Source: Phormidium sp. FACHB-1136 | GTDB lineage: Bacteria > Cyanobacteriota > Cyanobacteriia > Phormidesmidales > Phormidesmidaceae | DNA length: 64,000 nt | Assembly (NCBI RefSeq): GCF_014697375.1 | Contig: NZ_JACJRS010000011.1 | Location: forward strand, 1-64,000 | Reading direction: 5' to 3' | Shown here: piece after piece, positions 50,867-60,707 of the stretch | Position numbering within the stretch: position 1 is the first letter of the stretch | Layout of the letters: the number at the start of each line of letters is the position of its first letter | The notes under the pieces: generated by a model | What the model saw: only the letters and a program-made list of their open reading frames with translations | Databases searched by the model: none | Told to the model about the DNA's origin: nothing | Translations under genes and position numbers: made by a program

Positions 50867-51778
50867 CTAGTTGTCCTCCTCACCCCAGTTTTTCCCACCT
50901 TCCACCCACTCCAAAACGTCATCCCATAGGAAGGCAATGGGTTCGTTATCTTCCTCCTCACCAAAACCCAGCACCCGATCCACGTCCTGCACCAGGCGAT
51001 TCATCAGGCGATAGTCGCTAAATCGCTCTCGACACTTGCGGCGTACCAGGGTATCAAGATCGAAATAGGTTTCAGCCACGGCCTCAAAGGCGGCTGGAAT
51101 CGTCGTTTCCGCTTTATATAAATCCGCCACATCATAGACAAAAGACAAGGGCTTGCCAGTATGAATGAAGCCCAAGGCTGGGGAGTAGCCCACCGAGTGT
51201 AGAGCGGCCTGACAGACGGCATAGAGACAGGTGTTAGCGATGGAAAGGGCTTGGTTGATGGGGTTAGCGGCATCCCAGTTGTCTTGTTTGTAGTCGCGCC
51301 CACTCCATTCCACTCCCGTTTTTTGGCTCCAGTGTTGATAGAGGGTTCGTACTCGCACCCCTTCATGGCCACGGATTTGTTGCAGGGTCAGGTCTTCACT
51401 CAGGGGTTCCTCAAATCGGAACAGGTACATCCGCCGCACCACCGCCAGCCGCTGCATGGAGTCAGCCCACAGGGTTGCCTGATGAATGAGTCTTCTAGCA
51501 TTGTTGGCCCCGCTGCGGCCATGGGCATAGAAGCGCATTAAGCCTTCACCCACCCACTGCACCTGGCAGGCATTGTCCGATAGGGTTTTGATGGCCGCAT
51601 GGGTGATTGATGTTCCTGGCCCTAGGAGCAGAGTTGAAATGGCCGCACAGGGCACAAAAAACTTACTTTTCTCTTTGAAAACGGCAATCGCTCGGTCATC
51701 CTGTTCGATGCGGCAATGTTCAAAGTACAGGAAGCTGATGCGATCACGCGCCTTTGGCAATGTTCGCAGTCTAGACAT
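50867..51778 (-). CDS. cas1: CRISPR integrase Cas1 (I-E type)
   Basis: 303 residues. N-terminal beta domain (RISFLYFEHCRIEQDDRAI), catalytic helical domain with the expected E, H and D positions (GHEGVRVRTLY, LGFIHTGKPLSFVYDVADLYK). It forms the spacer-integration complex with Cas2. Confidence 0.95.
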   Translation of the reverse strand: MSRLRTLPKARDRISFLYFEHCRIEQDDRAIAVFKEKSKFFVPCAAISTLLLGPGTSITHAAIKTLSDNACQVQWVGEGLMRFYAHGRSGANNARRLIHQATLWADSMQRLAVVRRMYLFRFEEPLSEDLTLQQIRGHEGVRVRTLYQHWSQKTGVEWSGRDYKQDNWDAANPINQALSIANTCLYAVCQAALHSVGYSPALGFIHTGKPLSFVYDVADLYKAETTIPAAFEAVAETYFDLDTLVRRKCRERFSDYRLMNRLVQDVDRVLGFGEEEDNEPIAFLWDDVLEWVEGGKNWGEEDN

Positions 51779-51829
51779 GATAGTTAGATTGTGGAATAAC
51801 GATGTTTCAGGAAGGGAACACTAAGGAAC

Positions 51830-52438
51830 TTAGGCGCGAAGTCGGGCAAGTGACAGAAGGCCACACCCATAGGACTTGCCGCGACCAATACCTTGCTGCA
51901 CAGCCGTCATAAACGTGCTGGGGGCTGTCACCTCTAGGGTGCCTTGGTAGAGGGCGGTCGTCAGCCGTACCGGAGCTTGCCCCTTTTGCTTCGTCCCAAA
52001 CACATTGGGCGAGGGAATAATATCAACCTCAAGCAGTCGGAATCCCTGGCATTCTCCCTGGCGTTCTAGCCAAGCCAGTTGATCCGGGCGGTGGTAAAAC
52101 CCAGTAATCTTCTTGGTTTTGAAGTCCCGCTTACTGGGGTTAGCCCGAAGACGGAACTGAAAGCGCCCCTCCGGGAGTAGGTTCATTGATTTGATCGAAT
52201 GGTTATTTAGATACCCAATTGGTAGCTTATGCCAGTCGGGTTCAATCTCAGACTGAACTAAGACCACATCACTATCTGGCTCGTGGCGAAAGAGGATGTG
52301 CCAATCTTGGCGGGGCTGAGCACGGTCTTCCTCATCAGGAAAGGCTTGCATCATCCGCTGGTGAAACTTGTGGGCATTGCTCAAATCTCGCAACACCACC
52401 GTTTCACGGGGATTGAGGATTAGCTGGGAAAGGTACAT
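51830..52438 (-). CDS. cas6e: crRNA endonuclease Cas6e (CasE)
   Basis: 202 residues from MYLSQLILNPRETVV, with GGAGG seven bases upstream. HKFHQRMMQAFPD contains the conserved His of the Cas6e active region, and the C-terminus has the glycine-rich GIGRGKSYGCGLLSLARL loop. It cuts pre-crRNA at the repeat hairpin. Overlaps the cas5e stop by 19 bases. Confidence 0.93.
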   Translation of the reverse strand: MYLSQLILNPRETVVLRDLSNAHKFHQRMMQAFPDEEDRAQPRQDWHILFRHEPDSDVVLVQSEIEPDWHKLPIGYLNNHSIKSMNLLPEGRFQFRLRANPSKRDFKTKKITGFYHRPDQLAWLERQGECQGFRLLEVDIIPSPNVFGTKQKGQAPVRLTTALYQGTLEVTAPSTFMTAVQQGIGRGKSYGCGLLSLARLRA

Positions 52439-53064
52439 AAGACCTCCGGCGAATGATAGGTGGTGGCAACAGTGCGGCGACCAAAGCGGCGACGTTGCCA
52501 ATCGAGGGGCACATCCTGACGGGTATCGGTACCATCCTCAGCGTCTAGCACCAGGCGCAGGGGAAATGGCGGAGCCTTTCGGCCTCGATGCTCATAGGTG
52601 GCTGTTTGCAGGGCAATTAAAAGGGGCTGTTTCACAATGCCCACTCGGATAGGATGGCTAGGGATAAAGCTTTTGCGACCAAAGTACAGTTGCCAACAGG
52701 GAGATTGGAGAGCTGCGTCCAGTTGAGTGAGTAATTCAACCTCTCCCTCTAGGCCCACTAAGTAATCGGCATCGGCCACATAGTAGCGCTCACTCAGGGT
52801 GGTGTTGGCCTTTTCCTTATCCCACAGGTTGTCCTGCACAGTGTGATAATCCCGCTGCAAGACACCTTCCTTGTTCACGCGCACCCCCATCTTGAGAGCG
52901 GCGAGGTCGTAGATAGATTCCCATCGGGGACGCCCCAGGGCGGCACAGAGCAGTCCAATCACCGCAGATTTAGTCGGCTCACGGCGGCTATCCCGGTGGC
53001 CAAACTGGCTGTGGTCGCCCCAACTCATCATCGGTGCCCGGAGTCGCATCAGGAGAGTGGACAT
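52420..53064 (-). CDS. cas5e: Cascade subunit Cas5e (CasD)
   Basis: 214 residues, starting MSTLLMRLRAPMMSWGD and including RRDSRREPTKSAVIGLLCAALG-like family motifs. It binds the crRNA 5' handle in Cascade. Follows cas7e by one base. Confidence 0.93.
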   Translation of the reverse strand: MSTLLMRLRAPMMSWGDHSQFGHRDSRREPTKSAVIGLLCAALGRPRWESIYDLAALKMGVRVNKEGVLQRDYHTVQDNLWDKEKANTTLSERYYVADADYLVGLEGEVELLTQLDAALQSPCWQLYFGRKSFIPSHPIRVGIVKQPLLIALQTATYEHRGRKAPPFPLRLVLDAEDGTDTRQDVPLDWQRRRFGRRTVATTYHSPEVLCTFPS

Positions 53065-53065
53065 C

Positions 53066-54199
53066 CTACTTTCCTCCGTTGCTGAGAGCAGCTTCTAGAG
53101 CTTCCTTCAGAAGTGTTTCCACTGACTCTCGTTCTACCTCGGCCAGGGCGTTAAGTTGCTCGGCTAGGGTTGTACGGGTAACAATGCCTTTATAGACTAC
53201 GCCAGCCTCGCCATACATTTTGGTCAGATCGGCCCAGTGAGTATCCAGTGATTTAACGGCATTTTCTAGTAGGCTCCTTCCACCCTTCGGGGCAATGGGA
53301 TCTTCAAAGGCATCGACTAGGGAAACAGGTTGCCCTTGACGGACGATGGCCACCACCGCAGCGGGACGAGTGTGGGCAGCAAACCCATTTTGATGGCCGC
53401 TGGGAATCGCTTGAACAAAGGCATCAGCAAAAGCTTTGATCACCGCATCTAGGTGATCCGTCCCACCCAAATTTTGGGCCAGTTGGTTGGTATCTAGGGT
53501 GGCAAAGCGATAGTAGGTAGAGCTGTTGTAGCCCGTTTCGCCCATGTGGTCGGCTCCGGTTTCGTCGTTGCCGCCTAGATCGTCCACAGCGGTAAAGAAG
53601 TCAAACTCCTGTTGTAGGGTGTTGACGCTGATAGCGTGGGCCATTTGCACAGCAGCATCCACATTCACTGTGGGTAAGGAAGCCATCATACGGCCAAAGA
53701 GGGCTACATCACCCGGTTTGCCAGTTTCAACTAAGGCTTTTTGGATGGTCTTGGTAATCTCCTTGGGTAGTTCTGGCTTTTCTCCAATGAGTCCGGGCTC
53801 AATAGTTACCCAGTTGTTGCCAAGGACATTAGCGATGGCCGCGAGTTCTGTCTGTCCTAGGAAAACAATGGTCGTCGCTTTGCCTTCATCGTTAAATTTG
53901 AGCTTGAGTCCTTCCTCCAACGCTAGACGAGCAGCGACGGTAGCCCGCTCAGCGTCAATGCCTTGTCCAATCAGGAGTTCCTGAAGCTTGGGAAGCCAAT
54001 TACGGGAGCGATCAGCAAATTGGACTGGATCGAGATCAGCGTATTCTTGATAGAACTTTCGCACCGCCCGCTTTTGGCACTGGCTAGAAATTCGGGCACG
54101 GGGGCGACCACCAAAGACAGTGGACTTGGGCATTCCGTTTTCATCCCGGTTTAGATTGGCAGGGGGAAAGCTTTGGATTAGATGAAGTTCGAGTTGCAT
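53066..54199 (-). CDS. cas7e: Cascade backbone Cas7e (CasC/Cse4)
   Basis: 377 residues: LELHLIQSFPPANLNRDENG, KSTVFGGRPRARISSQCQKRA and the late SVNTLQQEFDFFTAVDDL are hallmarks of Cse4. Six copies coat the crRNA in Cascade. Confidence 0.95.
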   Translation of the reverse strand: MQLELHLIQSFPPANLNRDENGMPKSTVFGGRPRARISSQCQKRAVRKFYQEYADLDPVQFADRSRNWLPKLQELLIGQGIDAERATVAARLALEEGLKLKFNDEGKATTIVFLGQTELAAIANVLGNNWVTIEPGLIGEKPELPKEITKTIQKALVETGKPGDVALFGRMMASLPTVNVDAAVQMAHAISVNTLQQEFDFFTAVDDLGGNDETGADHMGETGYNSSTYYRFATLDTNQLAQNLGGTDHLDAVIKAFADAFVQAIPSGHQNGFAAHTRPAAVVAIVRQGQPVSLVDAFEDPIAPKGGRSLLENAVKSLDTHWADLTKMYGEAGVVYKGIVTRTTLAEQLNALAEVERESVETLLKEALEAALSNGGK

Positions 54200-54285
54200 G
54201 ATGAATCTTCCTGCTTGAAGGTATTGGACTGAAGAATTGAATTAGTCTTTGCTAGACTTACTTGCCTTCAATTCACAATTGACAA

Positions 54286-54855
54286 CTAATCTTGTCTATC
54301 GGAGGCTTGATCAGATTGAAGCTCTTTTTGCAAATTTGAAGCGCCCCAAAAGGTTCTCGCCCACTGGTCTTGGATGTATTGATCAGGATGTTCCCAACGG
54401 CACAGATCGGCAATAAGCTGGGGATAATAGACAGAAATTCTCTTATCTTTCTTGCTTTTCATCTGCCGCACTAGGGCTGTGATTGGAGACTGAATATCAT
54501 CTAAATCGGTATCTAGCAACGTTCTAAACCGTCGTTCTGGGCCTTTGGAGTCACTGCTGTTATGTAAGTCCAGGCAGCTTTTGGCAAAATTACGGGGGGC
54601 TGACTCAGAGTCTTGGACATGGAAAATCGAGAGGCAAGCGATGAAGATCCAAATATCCTGTTGCCGCTCGTGGATACCCTCTAGGTAGGGCAGCACAAAA
54701 GGATAGACCTTGCGAATATACTTGTGTTCGCCAGATAGTGCCCGCTTGAAGGTAGCTTTAGCACCATTGTCATTTTCAATGCGCTCTGTAACCGTCCGAA
54801 GGAAATTCACTTCTCGCTCTAGACGAGGACGAGATGTGGTTTGAGTTGTGGTCAT
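54286..54855 (-). CDS. cse2: Cascade small subunit Cse2 (CasB, Cas11e)
   Basis: 189 helical residues with GAKATFKRALSGEHKYIRKVYPFVLP and the C-terminal VRQMKSKKDKRISVYYPQLIADLCRW region, both characteristic of Cse2. Stabilises the R-loop. Confidence 0.9.
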   Translation of the reverse strand: MTTTQTTSRPRLEREVNFLRTVTERIENDNGAKATFKRALSGEHKYIRKVYPFVLPYLEGIHERQQDIWIFIACLSIFHVQDSESAPRNFAKSCLDLHNSSDSKGPERRFRTLLDTDLDDIQSPITALVRQMKSKKDKRISVYYPQLIADLCRWEHPDQYIQDQWARTFWGASNLQKELQSDQASDRQD

Positions 54856-54866
54856 GAATTAGAATC

Positions 54867-56417
54867 CTACTGAGCAATGGCTTGTTTTTTCCTGGCAGCA
54901 GCTTTAATTTTCTTGGCTTCCTTCTCCTCTGGGCTAGCCCGTAAATCGGCTAGTTTCCATTCCAGAGTTCGGAGAGCGGCGGATCTTGCTTGGTAGTTGC
55001 GGATAGAGATAATGGAGTCAGTGAAGGCTCTACGGGCAATGTCTTGAACAATTTTTGTCCAAGCGGGGAGTTCTGTATTGCCATAGATAGGAATGCCATC
55101 GGCTCCGGTATGGATATCATTGGGTAAAGCATTCAGTAATTTTAGGAAGGCATTATCAAGGCTTGCCCAATAACGAGATTCCCCATCAAGAGCATTAGCA
55201 AGACTACCAGCATCTCCGTTGTTCAACGCCTCGGCTAGGGCAAAGTAAGGGCTACCTCGAAAGGAACGAAAAACTTGTTGATGATCTTCTGCGATTGTGA
55301 TTGCTATCTTCAACGTTTGGGCTAAATTCCCATCGATCACGTACTGGATTGGTGCCGAAAACTGTTCCCAACTCCAGCCTAGGGGCTTAGCCTTATCCGC
55401 ACTGAGACCAGAGATTTGTAACGTGACTACGTTTTCTACCAGATCCTCCTGCTTCAAGTTGGCTAGCCAATCCATAATGCGGGGACGTTTTTGATTGTCT
55501 GCGGTTAGCAAAAAACTATCAGCATTGCGCCAAAGCTGCTTAGTCAAGGACAATCTCACAGGCTTGTCCTCGCGATAGGCAACCCCACACTCCCACTGTT
55601 GAGGTAGCACTTTATCCGGTAGGGAATTACCCATGGTGATTGCCAACTGGCTGACCTGACCATCTTCAGGAAATAGGCGTAACCGTCTCCAGGGAAAAGT
55701 CAAATAGCTAATGTAGCCTTTGGGAACCGTTTTTTGGGGTCTACCTGCATAGCTGGTTTCCCAGGCAGGTATATCCTCACCCGTTACCACACTGGGTACC
55801 TCCGAGGCCGGATCGTAACGCATCAGGTTAAACATCAGCGTTTGCTTAAGAGTGCTGCCCCGAATCAGCACATTAGCGGCATTTACTGTGGGAGTATTCA
55901 CTGCCGAGCGATTGCCGCTAGATTGCCCCACATAGAAGGCACGTAGGCTGGTAATATCTACACCCTGAAGCCTTACCAGTAATCGGGCCGATTGGGCTAG
56001 GGAAATGCTGTAGCCGCTCCATTCATGCTCGTGGGAAAACACCTGGGAGGTGCTCATGGTGTGGATGGCATAGATGGGAACTGCTTTCTCCAAGGGCAAG
56101 ATGGGATCTTGCATAAAGGGCTGTTCTGGGTGGAGTAGATCAAAGCGATTCCGCCATTGGTTGAGATACGTAATGGCCGTTTGCCCGTTATCCTCAAAGA
56201 TTTCTTCCCAGTGATCTTCATTTTTTGGCCCCTGGTAAGCACTATGGAGAATAGCCAGCAGTAGGCGATAGATCGCTAGAGTCGTCGGTGGGTTATCTGC
56301 TTGAATTTCTCTCCAAGTCTCCCAAGTTTGAAATAGTTCAAGCAGGGAGATTTCCTGTATCTGAAAGTCTTGATTCACCACTGGAAGCCAAGACTCATCA
56401 ATCAAGTTAAATGACAT
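54867..56417 (-). CDS. cas8e: Cascade large subunit Cas8e (CasA/Cse1)
   Basis: 516 residues from MSFNLIDESWLPVV, the standard Cse1 start, with GGAGG upstream. PAM recognition and Cas3 recruitment. The zinc-binding cysteines of some Cse1 proteins are not obvious here; overall length is normal. Confidence 0.93.
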   Translation of the reverse strand: MSFNLIDESWLPVVNQDFQIQEISLLELFQTWETWREIQADNPPTTLAIYRLLLAILHSAYQGPKNEDHWEEIFEDNGQTAITYLNQWRNRFDLLHPEQPFMQDPILPLEKAVPIYAIHTMSTSQVFSHEHEWSGYSISLAQSARLLVRLQGVDITSLRAFYVGQSSGNRSAVNTPTVNAANVLIRGSTLKQTLMFNLMRYDPASEVPSVVTGEDIPAWETSYAGRPQKTVPKGYISYLTFPWRRLRLFPEDGQVSQLAITMGNSLPDKVLPQQWECGVAYREDKPVRLSLTKQLWRNADSFLLTADNQKRPRIMDWLANLKQEDLVENVVTLQISGLSADKAKPLGWSWEQFSAPIQYVIDGNLAQTLKIAITIAEDHQQVFRSFRGSPYFALAEALNNGDAGSLANALDGESRYWASLDNAFLKLLNALPNDIHTGADGIPIYGNTELPAWTKIVQDIARRAFTDSIISIRNYQARSAALRTLEWKLADLRASPEEKEAKKIKAAARKKQAIAQ

Positions 56418-56433
56418 TTTTGGCAAACCTCCT

Positions 56434-59160
56434 TCAAGATTGTTTTTCTTTCTCAATCAACACCCCCAGCAGCGGATCAAGGGTCAGTTGCCAATCCCCC
56501 ACCACGGCTACCCCCTGGGCGTTGACCTCCACATAGCGACAGTTCCGCAATAGGGCCGATGTCCAGGTGGGGGGATTAGCCTGGGCTAACAAGGCTTTCA
56601 CAAGGGGTGGCTTGGAAATACGGGTGCTGTGGGCCAATAGTTTGCGAATCATGGCTAGGTCAGGCTTGGCAGTTAGGTCTACCGAATCCTGGGTGTCCGG
56701 CAATACCAGCCCTGCCTCGGCACGTTGCAAAAAGATGGTGGCTACAGAGGGTTCACCTAGGCGGGTGGCGGCGGCAATTGCGCTTTCGTCATCCTCCTTT
56801 CTCAGGTAGGTGAACTCATCGGGCTTGGTGTCCGCATGGGGGGGCGGAATTTTGACCAGGTTGGCGCGGGTCTTCTTAGCCTCTTCCTCCTCGGTTTTGT
56901 ACTTTTCCAGGGAGGTTTGCCAGTCCTCGGCATGAATAGCCTCTACACCTTCAGGAACGGCCATCTCTAAGTCATAAACCGACTCGATGAGGCTATCCAT
57001 CTCCTGGGGCAGTTGAACTTGGGGACGTTGCCGTAGAGCAAGCCAACTCCTGAGTAGGATGTGACGGTCATAGATATAGCCGCTCTCCCTAAAGTCTGCT
57101 TGGCCTTGATTGGTAAAACTAGGTTCCACAATCCACAAGGTTGGGTTTGCTAGTGGGGTTGGTCGTCCGTCGCGGGTGTGGCGATGGAGCCGTCCAGAAC
57201 GCTGGAGTAGTAGGTCAATGGGTGCCAGGTCACTGATCATCAGATCAAAGTCAACATCTAGGCTCTGCTCAATCACCTGGGTCGCCACTAGGACAAAGCG
57301 CTGGGGCCGATAGTCAGTCCCTTTGCCAAATTTTTCTAGGCAGTCCTTTTCGATCCGCTCCCGATCCTTGAATAGAAATCGTCCATGGAAGAGACCCAGT
57401 TCTTCGGGTGCAAAGTGCTCTTGCAGCCGTTGGTAGACTGCCTGGGCACGGTTAACGGTAGAGCAAATCACCGCCACACAACCGCCTTCATCGCTTAACA
57501 CCTGGTGTAGTTCAGCGGGCCATTCGTCATCGTTAGCCCAGCGAATGGCCAAGGCTCGACAAACATGATCTGAGGCAGCAAACGAATGGGCCGAAGCTAT
57601 TCCACCTGAGAAGGCTGTAATACGGGGATAAGGTGCCTCTGGTAAAGCTGGCGCTGGCTGGTTACAGCCCGTGGCATAAGCCGTGAGCAATCTTTGACGG
57701 GTGGCACTGGGCAAGGTCGCAGAGAGGGCGATCACTGGAGATCCCAATACAGCAGCCCACTCTAAGAAGCGCTCTAGCAGAGTGCTGGTATAGAGGTCAT
57801 AGGCATGAATTTCGTCCAGGATGATCGTGCGTCCGGCTAAACCAAAGAGGCGAACAAATTGATGACGGGATCTCACGACCCCCATCAACCCCTGATCCAG
57901 GGTACCCACCCCAAAGGGACTCAGCAAAGTTCGTTTGCGGGCCGTGTGCCATTCGCTGGCAAAAACACCGTTGCCCTCTTGGTCGTAGACCTGATCCAAC
58001 CGACAGACGGTTTCTTGATAGTCTCCCTGGAGGGCTGCGGCCCCATGGCTTAGGGTGAGATTCACCACCTTATCGGCATAACGCTTTTGTAGAAACTCCT
58101 TAACCCGTCCAAACATGGCGTTGCTAGTCGCTTGAGTTGGCAGACCGATGTAAAATCCGCCTGCTCTGGCCTGGTGTTGTAGGTGATCGGCTAGGTAAAG
58201 AGCGGCTTCGGTTTTACCTTCTCCCATCGAGGCTTCCACCATTACTAGACATGGAGGTTTCAAGTTCTCCGACAGTTCAATCGCACTTGACTGAAGAGGC
58301 CGAGGTGTTGTGATGAAATCAAAGAGTTCAGCAAAGGAAAGCGGTTGTCCTGTAGCTGGCTGTTGCCATCCTTGCTGGATTAGGGCTTGCTGGGCTTTGT
58401 GAGCTAACCCTGCGGCATAAGCGTCAAAGGGTTCATCGTTAGCATAGGGAAAGCTCACAGGGTTGGAGGCTAGCCAATCAGACACAGTAGTTAAACCTGC
58501 TAAAACCATGGCAGCAGCGTTACTACATTGGTTGGGTAAATCGCTAGTCGTAAGATTCACGAACCCTTGTAACTGCTGAAAAATCCCTAGACTATGTTGT
58601 CGCCAAACACTGTGTTCATCGGTGCCTGCGATAACGCTGTCTAAGTCATCAATTTCCTGCTGAGCCGGGAAAAATCCATGGTGGCCACCAACAATTGACC
58701 CCAGCCGTCGGGCTAGTCGCTTAGCGTGGCGTGTGGAAAGCTTAGAACCTACCCCAATACCGACTAGAAACTCTGGTAACGTTGCTGCCGTCACTAGGCC
58801 ATGGGGTGCATTTCTTGGTTGCTGTCGCTCACGGGGCAAGGAAGACCAGCAATCGTAAAGAGTCTCTCCTGCAAGGATTTGACCCACCTTGCTCACCTGA
58901 AACTGAAAGGCAGGGCTAACCTTACCCAGGTCATGGCTACCCGCCATAAAGCCACAGAAGCGTACTAGGGATTCGTCATTACCTAGCCCTAGACCATTGG
59001 CTAAATGTTCCTTTGCCACAGGACTCAGATAAGCCCTCACAATCTCCATCGCCACGGCGGCGGTATCTGCCAAATGACAAATAACGGGATGGTATTCGGG
59101 CTGTCCATCGGCCCTAACATTTCCCTTACCTGTTTTGGCCCAAAATCTTGGCTGATTCAT
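56434..59160 (-). CDS. cas3: CRISPR nuclease-helicase Cas3 (I-E)
   Basis: 908 residues from MNQPRFWAKTGKG. HD nuclease: HLADTAAVAM, SHDLGKVSPAFQ and VGGHHGFFP. Helicase: EASMGEGKTEAAL (Walker A), DEIHAYD (motif II), SATLP (III), VATQVIEQSLDVDFD and QRSGRLHRH (V/VI). All motifs are intact. The start overlaps the WYL gene stop by ATGA, so translation of cas3 is coupled to the regulator. Confidence 0.95.
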   Translation of the reverse strand: MNQPRFWAKTGKGNVRADGQPEYHPVICHLADTAAVAMEIVRAYLSPVAKEHLANGLGLGNDESLVRFCGFMAGSHDLGKVSPAFQFQVSKVGQILAGETLYDCWSSLPRERQQPRNAPHGLVTAATLPEFLVGIGVGSKLSTRHAKRLARRLGSIVGGHHGFFPAQQEIDDLDSVIAGTDEHSVWRQHSLGIFQQLQGFVNLTTSDLPNQCSNAAAMVLAGLTTVSDWLASNPVSFPYANDEPFDAYAAGLAHKAQQALIQQGWQQPATGQPLSFAELFDFITTPRPLQSSAIELSENLKPPCLVMVEASMGEGKTEAALYLADHLQHQARAGGFYIGLPTQATSNAMFGRVKEFLQKRYADKVVNLTLSHGAAALQGDYQETVCRLDQVYDQEGNGVFASEWHTARKRTLLSPFGVGTLDQGLMGVVRSRHQFVRLFGLAGRTIILDEIHAYDLYTSTLLERFLEWAAVLGSPVIALSATLPSATRQRLLTAYATGCNQPAPALPEAPYPRITAFSGGIASAHSFAASDHVCRALAIRWANDDEWPAELHQVLSDEGGCVAVICSTVNRAQAVYQRLQEHFAPEELGLFHGRFLFKDRERIEKDCLEKFGKGTDYRPQRFVLVATQVIEQSLDVDFDLMISDLAPIDLLLQRSGRLHRHTRDGRPTPLANPTLWIVEPSFTNQGQADFRESGYIYDRHILLRSWLALRQRPQVQLPQEMDSLIESVYDLEMAVPEGVEAIHAEDWQTSLEKYKTEEEEAKKTRANLVKIPPPHADTKPDEFTYLRKEDDESAIAAATRLGEPSVATIFLQRAEAGLVLPDTQDSVDLTAKPDLAMIRKLLAHSTRISKPPLVKALLAQANPPTWTSALLRNCRYVEVNAQGVAVVGDWQLTLDPLLGVLIEKEKQS

Positions 59161-60140
59161 TCCAAGCCCCGTTGACTGTAACGCTGTTCCATTCCCTCGA
59201 TCTCCTCTCGCACCATCGCCACCAACTCCGGTGGCTCCAACACCCTTGCCCCCCGTCCATAGCCCAACACCCACCGCTTCACATCGTTCATGCCCCGTAC
59301 CACCATTTGCAGCGTCACCGCCCCATCCTTGTGCTCCTGTAGCTCCTGGGTGGGGTGCCAGCGCCGTTCTCGGATATAGGGCGCGGCCTTGGCATCAAAC
59401 CAAATGCGTACCGTCACCGGGACACCGCCTACCTCATGTTGAAAAATCATCTCCAGGTGGTCTTTGGCGTTGAAGTCCGGCTTGCGCTCAAAGCTATCCC
59501 CCAGCAGCTTGAGTTCACGAATGCGGTCTACCCGGAACCAGCGCACCTCATCCCGCTTGTGGCACCAGCCAATGACATAGGGGTTCGTACCTCGGTAGAT
59601 GTGCAGCAGATAGGGGTCTAGCACCCGCTCTGAGGTGGCATTGCGGCTGGCGGTGTAGTAGCTCATCCAGACTTGCTTAGACCCTCGACACGCCTCCTCT
59701 AGCTGCTGCCAAACATCCAGGTTGAGGTTTGTTTCTGCCCCAGAACGGAAGACCAGGCGATCCTCCGCAAGCTGCTGTAGATCTAGCCACGTTTCCTCCG
59801 GTAGGCGCTCGGTTAAGCGGGTAATGGCCGACCGCAGATCCAGGGCATAGGCCGACCCGGCATAGGCTTCCAACATCCTGGCCCCCAAGGTGAGGGCAAA
59901 GAGTTCCCCCTTCGAGAGTTGGATGGTCGGAAGTCGCCAGTTGGGTTCCGTGTAGTGGTAGCCACGGGTACGGTGAAATTCCACAGGCGCATGGAATCGA
60001 TCTCGCATGAATGCAATGTCATCCCGAATGGTGCGCTCACTCACCTCCAGCACATCCGCTAAGGCTTGAGCCGTCTGCCGTTCAGGCTTACGGATCAGTT
60101 CATCAATGGTGAGTAGTCGCTCTAGCTGGATGCGCGACAT
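59157..60140 (-). CDS. WYL-domain regulator of the cas operon
   Basis: 327 residues. N-terminal winged helix (ERQTAQALADVLEVSERTIRDDIAFMR), WYL domain (SKQVWMSYYTASRNATSERV, NPYVIGWCHKRDEVRWFRVDRI) and a WCX dimerisation-like C-terminus. WYL proteins sense nucleic acids or nucleotides and often repress cas and other defence operons. It is the first gene of the operon and overlaps cas3, so it is likely autoregulatory. Confidence 0.92.
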   Translation of the reverse strand: MSRIQLERLLTIDELIRKPERQTAQALADVLEVSERTIRDDIAFMRDRFHAPVEFHRTRGYHYTEPNWRLPTIQLSKGELFALTLGARMLEAYAGSAYALDLRSAITRLTERLPEETWLDLQQLAEDRLVFRSGAETNLNLDVWQQLEEACRGSKQVWMSYYTASRNATSERVLDPYLLHIYRGTNPYVIGWCHKRDEVRWFRVDRIRELKLLGDSFERKPDFNAKDHLEMIFQHEVGGVPVTVRIWFDAKAAPYIRERRWHPTQELQEHKDGAVTLQMVVRGMNDVKRWVLGYGRGARVLEPPELVAMVREEIEGMEQRYSQRGLE

Positions 60141-60179
60141 CAGAATGCCTCAACTTGGATGGCCCTAGCCTAATCAACT

Positions 60180-60204
60180 AACCCGGCGAAAAAGCTTCCG
60201 GGTT
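60180..60204 (-). promoter_or_regulatory. Hairpin in the cas operon leader
   Basis: AACCCGG / CCGGGTT, a 7-bp perfect stem with an 11-base loop, 40-64 bases before the WYL start and lacking a T-run. Possible operator or 5'UTR structure. Confidence 0.4.
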
Positions 60205-60230
60205 GCAGGGCCACAGCAAAAAAGTTTGTT

Positions 60231-60241
60231 ATCCCCAGAAC
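60231..60241. repeat. Dispersed repeat A (family entry)
   Basis: ATCCCCAGAAC. Exact copies on either strand: 13038-13048, 13137-13147, 13478-13488, 20532-20542, 30822-30832, 31629-31639, 39983-39993, 60231-60241, 60284-60294, 60677-60687. Five are intergenic or in leaders; the others lie in reading frames, where four encode SPE. 60141-60524 otherwise holds no gene. Confidence 0.75.
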
Positions 60242-60524
60242 AGCCGTTAAGTCCCTTGCAGTTCGCTCAGTCATCAGAACATCATCCCCAGAACATCCCC
60301 ATAGCAAAACAAGGCAATAGGAATGCCTGACTACTTTGGGTTTATCGGACAACGACCAGGGAGAACGACCATCTCAATGGCCTAGGAACGACATCTAAGC
60401 CAAGGAGACTCACCCCTCTAGAGTACCCAACGGATTGACGGAATGCTACATTACAAAACTAAATATTCTAACCCCTGAAATTACTGTCATACCTAGGTTT
60501 CAGCCTTCCACTACTGAGGCCCAC

Positions 60525-60707
60525 CTAGCCCACGACGGCATCATCATCGAGGTCTTTGAGGGCTTGTTCTAAGGCCATCCTCACCACCGCCGCCTTCTTG
60601 CGTTTGACCTTAGCCGCCGCCTGGGTAAGCCGCTGGTGCAAGGACTCTGGCATATCCACGGTAAAGCGGACGATGCGTTCTGGGGATGTCGGGGTGGGGG
60701 TGGCCAT
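60525..60707 (-). CDS. Ribbon-helix-helix protein, 60 aa
   Basis: RIVRFTVDMPESLHQRLTQAAAKVKRKKAAVVRMALEQAL spans the strand and two helices of a CopG-like fold. Contains a copy of dispersed repeat A encoding SPE. No partner toxin seen. 60708-60962 has no gene. Confidence 0.75.
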   Translation of the reverse strand: MATPTPTSPERIVRFTVDMPESLHQRLTQAAAKVKRKKAAVVRMALEQALKDLDDDAVVG

